Assembly: GCA_030654075.1 (NCBI GenBank)
Contig: JAURYB010000056.1
Coordinates: 121,951 to 185,950 of the forward strand
DNA length: 64,000 bases
Direction of reading: 5' to 3'
Source: Bacteroidales bacterium
GTDB lineage: Bacteria > Bacteroidota > Bacteroidia > Bacteroidales > UBA4417
Shown: positions 58,789 through 64,000 of the stretch, piece after piece
Numbering within the stretch: position 1 is the first letter of the stretch
Layout of the letters: every line of letters begins with the position of its first letter
Made by a program: the position numbers and the translations under genes
The notes under the pieces: generated by a model
What the model was told of the DNA's origin: nothing
Seen by the model: only the letters and a program-made list of their open reading frames with translations
Database searches by the model: none

Positions 58789-58829
58789 AGCAATTGCTTC
58801 CAGATGATCAGATTAAAAATCAGCAATTG
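58789..58829 (-). promoter_or_regulatory. Repeated AGCAATTG words upstream of the BMC operon
   Basis: AGCAATTGCT (58789-58798, a perfect 10-bp palindrome) and CAGCAATTGT (58821-58830) are spaced 33 bp, about three helical turns, and lie 30-70 bp before the first BMC gene. Possible sites for a transcription factor; no clear TAnnTTTG box was found nearby. Confidence 0.4.
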
Positions 58830-58859
58830 TTTATTCAAGTTTTGCCAGATTGTAACTGA

Positions 58860-59242
58860 ATTTCAAGCTATGCTGATGGCAATTAACGAATTTTTCAGAA
58901 TGGAATAAATATTCTGTCAGCAAATTTAATTTTTTTATCAACTATTACCCGATAAAAGTAATAAAACATTTCCGGATACCACAATTTATTGAATATCAAG
59001 ATGATTAATCTGACCTGATTCGCTACTGCACAAAATTACTTTAGCTATAAAAAATCTCGCTTTTTTTATTCATACTTTACTTAAGAAGGAATTTACATTT
59101 CTTTCTAATGTAGAATTTTATTCAAATAAGTATGGCCTTTGAACGTTACAAGATATATTTTACTGCATCTGTAAGTGGAGAATTATGGAGTCAGAGAACA
59201 GACTTTAAAACAAATAAAAGTTTAGATTTTAGAAGAAGTTTT
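58860..59242. other. AT-rich intergenic sequence upstream of the BMC operon
   Basis: No gene or clear structure seen in about 380 bp; no regulator gene for the BMC operon is present on either side. Confidence 0.5.
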
Positions 59243-59461
59243 AAAAAATTGTAACTAATCAGTTTGTCTAAAGTAATGAAAAACAAAGATATGCCACAGA
59301 TTACGCAGATTACACAGACAATTATTCATCATTTTTAATTGAAATTAATTGAAAAACTGCTAAAAGCAGTTTAAAATCCCTGCTTGCAGCAGGCAAGTGT
59401 GTAATCCGTGTAATCTGTGGCAAAAAAACATTTTTACAAGACTGATTAGTTACAAAAAATT
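59243..59461. mobile_element. Intact MITE copy with 13-bp TIRs and 8-bp target duplication
   Basis: The element 59251-59453 (203 bp) has ends GTAACTAATCAGT and ACTGATTAGTTAC, flanked by the perfect 8-bp direct repeat AAAAAATT (59243-59250 and 59454-59461). Internal arms ATGCCACAGATTACGCAGATT/AATCTGTGGCA and a central AAACTGCTAAAAGCAGTTT hairpin match the copy at 41610-41845. No coding capacity. Confidence 0.9.
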
Positions 59462-59960
59462 TAATTTGAAAAATTCAAATTACAGTTTGTTATAAATTAA
59501 ATTATACTTTTGCACGCTTTTTGAGCCTGCTGTACGAAATACTGTTAACTGCCAATTAAATACTGATTTACACATTAAAAATCAGCAACAAAGCAAAAAA
59601 ATAAGTCAATTCGTATTTTCTTTACTAAATAGTTTTCACCAGGAAAAGTATCAAGCAGCTGAATTAGAAAATGTTACGACAATTGTGTTAAAAAAAATAA
59701 GCACATTTGATTTTTTTTTAAAGATAAACGGCAAAGTTGTATTAACTTTACTTAACACAAGGGCATGATGCAATTAACTGACACGCTGTCAGTAAAATTA
59801 AACCATGATATGTGTAATACCTATCATAAGAATTGCGAAAAGCCTAAAACAAAGTACCAGATGTTATAGTTTTACTAGTGCAACCTCTAAATTGTATTAT
59901 GACTACTTTGCTCAATGACCAGACACCAAGATAACAAGCATCAACTACAGATGCAAATAC
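59462..59960. other. AT-rich leader region upstream of recQ
   Basis: About 500 bp without a credible gene. It includes a T-rich stretch (59710-59720) and a partial palindrome ACTGACACGCTGTCAGT (59778-59794). The recQ promoter was not located. Confidence 0.5.
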
Positions 59961-62186
59961 ATGAATAATGCTCGTGGAATGAAAAAGAATGAAGAATTCA
60001 AAGATTATCCTTTACAAACCGTACTTAAGAAAATATTCGGTTTTGAGAATTTCAAAGGAAATCAGGAACCTATAATACGTAATTTACTTGCCGGAAATGA
60101 TACGTTTGTAATTATGCCAACCGGCGGTGGCAAATCAATGTGTTACCAATTGCCGGCGATGATTCTGCCCGGTACAGCCATTGTTATATCTCCCCTTATT
60201 TCGCTGATGAAGAACCAGGTTGATGCTATGCGCCAATTTGGCGCGGATATTGGCATAGCGCATGTGCTGAACTCATCACTTTCGAAAAACGAGATCACCC
60301 AGGTTAAGAGCGATTTAACCAACGGCATTACAAAGCTTTTGTATGTAGCTCCTGAATCGCTGACCAAGGAAGAAAACATAGCTTTTTTCAGAGATATACA
60401 GATTTCGTTTTATGCCATTGATGAAGCACATTGTATTTCGGAATGGGGACACGATTTCAGGCCTGAATACCGGAGACTACGCCCGATAATTGACTCCATC
60501 GGGCAGGATGTTCCTGTGCTGGCATTAACTGCCACTGCCACTCCCAAGGTGCAGCAGGATATTCTGAAGAGTTTAGGCATGCAGGAAGCCGCGCTTTATA
60601 AATCATCGTTTAACCGGTCAAATCTTTACTATGAAGTAAAGCAGAAAAATGACGATGTGAACAAAGATGTGATCAGGTTTATCAAAATGCATACAGGCAA
60701 ATCAGGAATCATTTATTGCCTTAGCCGTCGGCAAGTTGAGGAACTTTCGGAAACACTGGTTGTTAACGGAATTAAAGCTTTACCTTACCATGCTGGACTT
60801 GATTCTGCCGTGCGTGTCGAAAACCAGGATAAATTCCTGATGGAAGAATCAGATGTTATAGTTGCTACCATAGCATTCGGAATGGGAATCGATAAACCGG
60901 ATGTGCGTTTCGTGATTCACTACGACATGCCTAAGAGCCTGGAAGGCTATTACCAGGAAACAGGGCGTTCAGGCCGCGATGACGGGGAAGGTATTTGTCT
61001 GGCATTTTATGCTTACGAGGATATCGAAAAACTCGAAAAATTCAGTAAGAACAAAGGTGTTGCCGAACAGGAAATTGCCAACCAGCTTTTAATGGAAGTG
61101 GTATCTTTCGCTGAATCAGCTATGTGCAGGCGGAAGCAACTATTACATTATTTCGGGGAAATTTATCCTGAGGATAATTGTGGCAACTGCGATAACTGCC
61201 TGCATCCAAAAACTCTGATTGACGGACGCGAATATGTTGACCTGGCACTGGAAGCCGTTTTAGCAACCAAACAGTTGTGTAAAGCCAAGCATATCGTTAA
61301 TATAATGATTGGTAAGATGTCGTCCAATATCAAATCATACAAACACAATGAACTTGATATTTTCGGCAAAGGGATGGAAGAAAGCGAGCGTTTCTGGGAC
61401 GGAGTGTTACGGCAGATGCTTATTGAGCGACTTGTAGTTAAAGACATTGAAAATTATGGTATATTAAAAATAACCCCTGAAGGGCAAAAGTTCCTGAAAA
61501 AACCTTATGCCATTATGGTTGCCAAGGATACTGACCCTGAAGAAGGAGATGATGAAGAAATGATGTCAGGCGGGGGTGCGCGCACCAGTACAACCGACAA
61601 AACATTGTTCTCGCTTCTCAAAGATCTCCGGAAAGAAATTGCGCGTAAAGAAAGCCTGCCTCCGTTCGTCATATTCCAGGATCCATCGCTCGAAGACATG
61701 GCGATACAGTATCCTATAAACATGGACGAACTTCAGCGCATAACCGGCGTGGGTGCGGGTAAAGCACAGAAATACGGAAAACCCTTCCTCGAGCTGATTT
61801 CATCCTATGTAGAAGAAAATGAGATTATCCGGCCTATGGATATGGTCGTGAAATCAGTGGTTAATAAGTCGGGGTTAAAGGTTTATATAATAACAAATAT
61901 TGACCGTAAAATTTCACTTGAAGATATTGCAGTTGCTAAAAACCTGACTGCCGATGAATTACTCACCGAAATTGAAAGCATAGTTGATTCGGGCACAAAA
62001 ATCGACCTTACATACTACCTGAAAGAAACCATTGATCCTTACCATCAGGAAGAGATTATTGAATATTTCATGGAAGCTGAAACCGATTCGGTTGATAGTG
62101 CTTTAAGGGATTTAGGTGAGAATGAATTTACAGAAGAAGAAATCAGGCTGGTGCGTATTAAATACATTTCGGAAGTTGGCAATTAA
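59961..62186 (+). CDS. recQ: ATP-dependent DNA helicase RecQ
   Basis: A 741-residue helicase, longer than E. coli RecQ (about 610). SF2 motifs: Walker A MPTGGGKSMCYQLP, motif II AIDEAHCISEWGHDFRPEY, TATATP, and motif VI QETGRSGRDD. The RecQ-Ct zinc site follows (CRRKQLLHYFGEIY...CGNCDNC), then winged helix, an HRDC domain (about 560-640, LRKEIARKESLPPFVIFQD) and an extra C-terminal helix-rich region (640-741) seen in Bacteroidota RecQ. It unwinds DNA in 3'-5' direction in recombination repair. The start could also be the ATG at 59979. Confidence 0.95.
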   Translation: MNNARGMKKNEEFKDYPLQTVLKKIFGFENFKGNQEPIIRNLLAGNDTFVIMPTGGGKSMCYQLPAMILPGTAIVISPLISLMKNQVDAMRQFGADIGIAHVLNSSLSKNEITQVKSDLTNGITKLLYVAPESLTKEENIAFFRDIQISFYAIDEAHCISEWGHDFRPEYRRLRPIIDSIGQDVPVLALTATATPKVQQDILKSLGMQEAALYKSSFNRSNLYYEVKQKNDDVNKDVIRFIKMHTGKSGIIYCLSRRQVEELSETLVVNGIKALPYHAGLDSAVRVENQDKFLMEESDVIVATIAFGMGIDKPDVRFVIHYDMPKSLEGYYQETGRSGRDDGEGICLAFYAYEDIEKLEKFSKNKGVAEQEIANQLLMEVVSFAESAMCRRKQLLHYFGEIYPEDNCGNCDNCLHPKTLIDGREYVDLALEAVLATKQLCKAKHIVNIMIGKMSSNIKSYKHNELDIFGKGMEESERFWDGVLRQMLIERLVVKDIENYGILKITPEGQKFLKKPYAIMVAKDTDPEEGDDEEMMSGGGARTSTTDKTLFSLLKDLRKEIARKESLPPFVIFQDPSLEDMAIQYPINMDELQRITGVGAGKAQKYGKPFLELISSYVEENEIIRPMDMVVKSVVNKSGLKVYIITNIDRKISLEDIAVAKNLTADELLTEIESIVDSGTKIDLTYYLKETIDPYHQEEIIEYFMEAETDSVDSALRDLGENEFTEEEIRLVRIKYISEVGN

Positions 62187-62219
62187 TTGGCTGACAAATA
62201 AGTGTTTTGCTTAACTTCG

Positions 62220-62255
62220 CAACCTGATTCATAATATATGGATCAGGTTGTTTTT
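62220..62255 (+). terminator. Rho-independent terminator of recQ
   Basis: CAACCTGAT (62220-62228) pairs with ATCAGGTTG (62242-62250), followed by TTTTT, 34 bp after the recQ stop codon. Confidence 0.85.
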
Positions 62256-62280
62256 ATCATAAACCCGATATATAAAAAAA

Positions 62281-63000
62281 ATGGCAGAAGAACTTAACAA
62301 CAATGCAGAGAACACCTCTACACCTGAGGCTATTACTACACAAACCGAAAAAATCGCCACTACGGCTGAACAGGTTGTACCGTCAGGCAACAAAATCAAT
62401 CCTTTATTACTGGCATTAAACAGTGTAATGCTGGTTGGGATAATAGTATTGTTTATACTCCATTTTACCGGGTCCGGTAATAAAGGAAGCGCTTCCGGAG
62501 CTTTCGCCAAAGCCAATAAAGGAGCAATTTCGGTAGCATTTGTGAATAACGACAGCATTTTAAGCAATTATGACCTGGTTAAAAAAATGCGCGCCGACCT
62601 GGAAGTTAAAGGGAGAAGGCTTGAAGGAGAAGTAGCCGCAAAACAGCAGGCTTTTGAAAAAGATTATTCATATTTCCAGGAACAAGTAAAAAAGAAAGCC
62701 ATCAGCGACCAGAGCGCCCAGGAAATTTATGGACAGTTGCAGCAAAACCAACAAGGTATTGCTCAGCTCCGCGACCGTTATGCTGCTGAACTACAGCAAA
62801 GCGAGATGGATATGAACATTGCTCTGATTGATTCAGTTATGAATTTCCTTAAACGGTATAACGATAAGTATAAGTTCGATTATATACTTGGGTTTACAAA
62901 AGGGGGTAATATTTTGTTTGCCAACGATACCCTTGATGTAACTAAAGATGTTATAAAAGAACTTAACATAGCCTACCAGGAAAAGCACGGCGGGAAATAG
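62281..63000 (+). CDS. OmpH/Skp-family membrane-anchored chaperone-like protein
   Basis: A 239-residue protein. A cytosolic Thr/Ala-rich N-terminus (1-40) precedes a single membrane helix (about 43-62, LLLALNSVMLVGIIVLFILHF). The periplasmic part has the OmpH core: SVAFVNNDSILSNYDLVKKM, a long coiled coil (105-180, EGEVAAKQQAFEKDYSYFQEQ, LQQNQQGIAQLRDRYAAE) and NFLKRYNDKYKFDYILGF. Skp-type proteins hold unfolded outer-membrane proteins; this one stays tethered to the inner membrane. It is followed by a DUF4296 gene on the same strand. Confidence 0.88.
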   Translation: MAEELNNNAENTSTPEAITTQTEKIATTAEQVVPSGNKINPLLLALNSVMLVGIIVLFILHFTGSGNKGSASGAFAKANKGAISVAFVNNDSILSNYDLVKKMRADLEVKGRRLEGEVAAKQQAFEKDYSYFQEQVKKKAISDQSAQEIYGQLQQNQQGIAQLRDRYAAELQQSEMDMNIALIDSVMNFLKRYNDKYKFDYILGFTKGGNILFANDTLDVTKDVIKELNIAYQEKHGGK

Positions 63001-63071
63001 GAATATCTTATTAACCATTGTTGTTACCACGAGGCGAATCGCATATTAGTATTCACTGCGGATTATTTATT

Positions 63072-63593
63072 ATGAAGAAATGGACTTTCATGCTTTTTAT
63101 TGCTTTGCTTTCAGCATCGTGTAATAGTATATTAAATTCCAGCCCTTCCGGTACACTGAGTGAAAATAAAATGATAGATATTCTCGTGGATATACAACTT
63201 AGTGAGGCAACCCTGAGTGTATTAAACGATTCAATAGCCCGGTTAAATGATACCACCCAATTACGAATCCGGTTTGCCCAGGTTTTCACTAAAAACAATG
63301 TTGATCCTGATGACTTCAATACCAGCCTTACATATTACCTTGGGCACATTGAAGAATTGGACAAAATATACGTGGAGGTAATAAACCGGTTAACAGAACT
63401 TGAAGCTACCTTGCAGCCGAAACCTGTACAAAATTCAATCCGGCTAAATCCGGATAAAAATAAGTTGCTAATGAAAAACATATGGTTCAGGTCGATGAAT
63501 ATGCCAGATAAGCCGGAAGATGTTGAGTATTTCAGTCCATTGATATATCCTCCTGCCAAAGATCATCAAAGATCACCTCTTCTTAAGCATTAA
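63072..63593 (+). CDS. DUF4296 lipoprotein
   Basis: 173 residues from the ATG at 63072, which opens a lipoprotein signal (MKKWTFMLFIALLSASC, Cys17); an upstream start would place 18 residues before the signal. The DUF4296 helical core is KMIDILVDIQLSEATLSVL (40-60), RIRFAQVFTKNNVDPDDFNTSLTYYLGHIEELDKIY (75-115). Family of unknown function, confined to Bacteroidota. Its gene follows the OmpH-like gene by 71 bp. Confidence 0.85.
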   Translation: MKKWTFMLFIALLSASCNSILNSSPSGTLSENKMIDILVDIQLSEATLSVLNDSIARLNDTTQLRIRFAQVFTKNNVDPDDFNTSLTYYLGHIEELDKIYVEVINRLTELEATLQPKPVQNSIRLNPDKNKLLMKNIWFRSMNMPDKPEDVEYFSPLIYPPAKDHQRSPLLKH

Positions 63594-63618
63594 AATAAAA
63601 CAGCGTATATGAAGAAAG

Positions 63619-63647
63619 AAAGCCCTGGAAAAAATCCAGGGCTTTTT
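63619..63647 (+). terminator. Rho-independent terminator after the DUF4296 gene
   Basis: AAAGCCCTGGA (63619-63629) and TCCAGGGCTTT (63635-63645) form a perfect 11-bp stem with a 5-nt loop and a T tail. Confidence 0.9.
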
Positions 63648-64000
63648 TGTATGGTTTCTGACAACTATTATATATAGTTAGGGTCTGCTGAAAAACAACT
63701 AAACCATTGTATATTATATCGTTGTAGCAATATTTGGAATAACAAATGCAAGGAAAACTGAACTAAGGTGCCAAAAACCTTGCACTTAATCTTGAATCCA
63801 GTTTTTAATTTTTTTGAGGATTTTTGATTTTTTTTTATTTTTCTCTTACTTTTTGCTTGAACAAAAATTCAAGGCTTTCGAAAAATATGTTGCGTTTCTA
63901 ATCCGGAGGTATTATCTCGCAATACAAGGCATGAAAGTTTAGTGCATATCAAAGCATTTGTCGTTGCTGTGTATTGCTACGCACATGCCTTTCCCACATA
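63648..64000. other. AT-rich sequence, possibly the left end of a mobile element
   Basis: TAGGGTCTGCTGAAAAAC (63678-63695) resembles the outer end of IS1182/IS5-like elements, followed by long T/A runs and, near the window edge, a more balanced GC stretch. No transposase frame is visible before the window ends, so this is only a suspicion. Confidence 0.25.

Noticed and set aside
1..64000. tRNA, rRNA or riboswitch genes
   Set aside because: Intergenic gaps were read for cloverleaf ends, CCA-like tails and known leader motifs; nothing convincing was seen, though covariance searches could not be run.

Overview
This 64 kb window looks like the chromosome of an anaerobic or microaerobic member of the Bacteroidota (Bacteroidales/Marinilabiliales-like). 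The evidence is the set of lineage-typical families (DUF4492 beside cydAB, DUF5686, DUF4296, OmpO/P porin, carboxypeptidase-regulatory TonB receptor, propeller histidine kinase), promoters of the TAnnTTTG type, and interspersed hairpin repeats common in this phylum. No rRNA, tRNA or CRISPR array was seen, and no autonomous transposase.

Layout. 0-7 kb: a left-truncated hybrid kinase-like protein without its phospho-histidine, HU, a DUF2202 ferritin-like lipoprotein, a secreted protein with three calcium-loop-like repeats, and an ECF sigma/anti-sigma/Spy-like operon. 7-11 kb: cytochrome bd oxidase (cydA, cydB, DUF4492 and an unlisted 36-residue CydX-like membrane peptide) and OsmC. 11-16 kb: a NifX-like protein, repeats, a metal-type TonB receptor and a decayed 1-Cys peroxiredoxin. 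16-31 kb: a redox/sulfur/metal-cluster island. It holds a thioferritin-DUF1847-DUF134 operon, a split Qmo/Hdr complex with TusA and two DsrE-type carriers, an FNR-like regulator, and a nine-gene DUF134/NifX/DUF5320/DUF89/CGGC/MinD-ferredoxin operon. 31-40 kb: a membrane-THEP1 NTPase fusion with a DUF364 protein, and an exported rhodanese/porin/rhodanese-lipoprotein/Crp cluster. 40-51 kb: mostly housekeeping and signalling genes (pssA, LuxR-type regulator with propeller kinase, lptB, DUF5686). 51-59 kb: a bacterial microcompartment (BMC) operon of the sugar-phosphate-utilising (SPU) kind with deoC, an RpiB/LacB-like isomerase, an aldehyde dehydrogenase, two BMC-H, two BMC-T and four EutN/CcmL pentamer genes. 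A HARE-HTH (HrgA-like) gene interrupts the operon. 60-64 kb: recQ, an OmpH-like protein and DUF4296.

How it may work together. A palindrome ATGAAC-N4-GTTCAT overlaps core promoters at four loci (OsmC/NifX, thioferritin operon/thioesterase, Qmo operon/FNR-like gene, DUF134-NifX-MinD operon). This suggests one redox-responsive regulon that joins sulfur trafficking, Fe-S handling and oxidative defence. The BMC would cleave deoxyribose-5-phosphate-type substrates to an aldehyde and oxidise it to acyl-CoA inside a shell. The cargo enzymes DeoC and aldehyde dehydrogenase carry N-terminal helices that look like encapsulation peptides.

Mobile DNA. Two intact copies and one degenerate copy of a MITE (13-bp inverted termini, 8-bp target duplications) were found, plus several other hairpin or tandem repeats in intergenic gaps, including inside the cyd and BMC operons.
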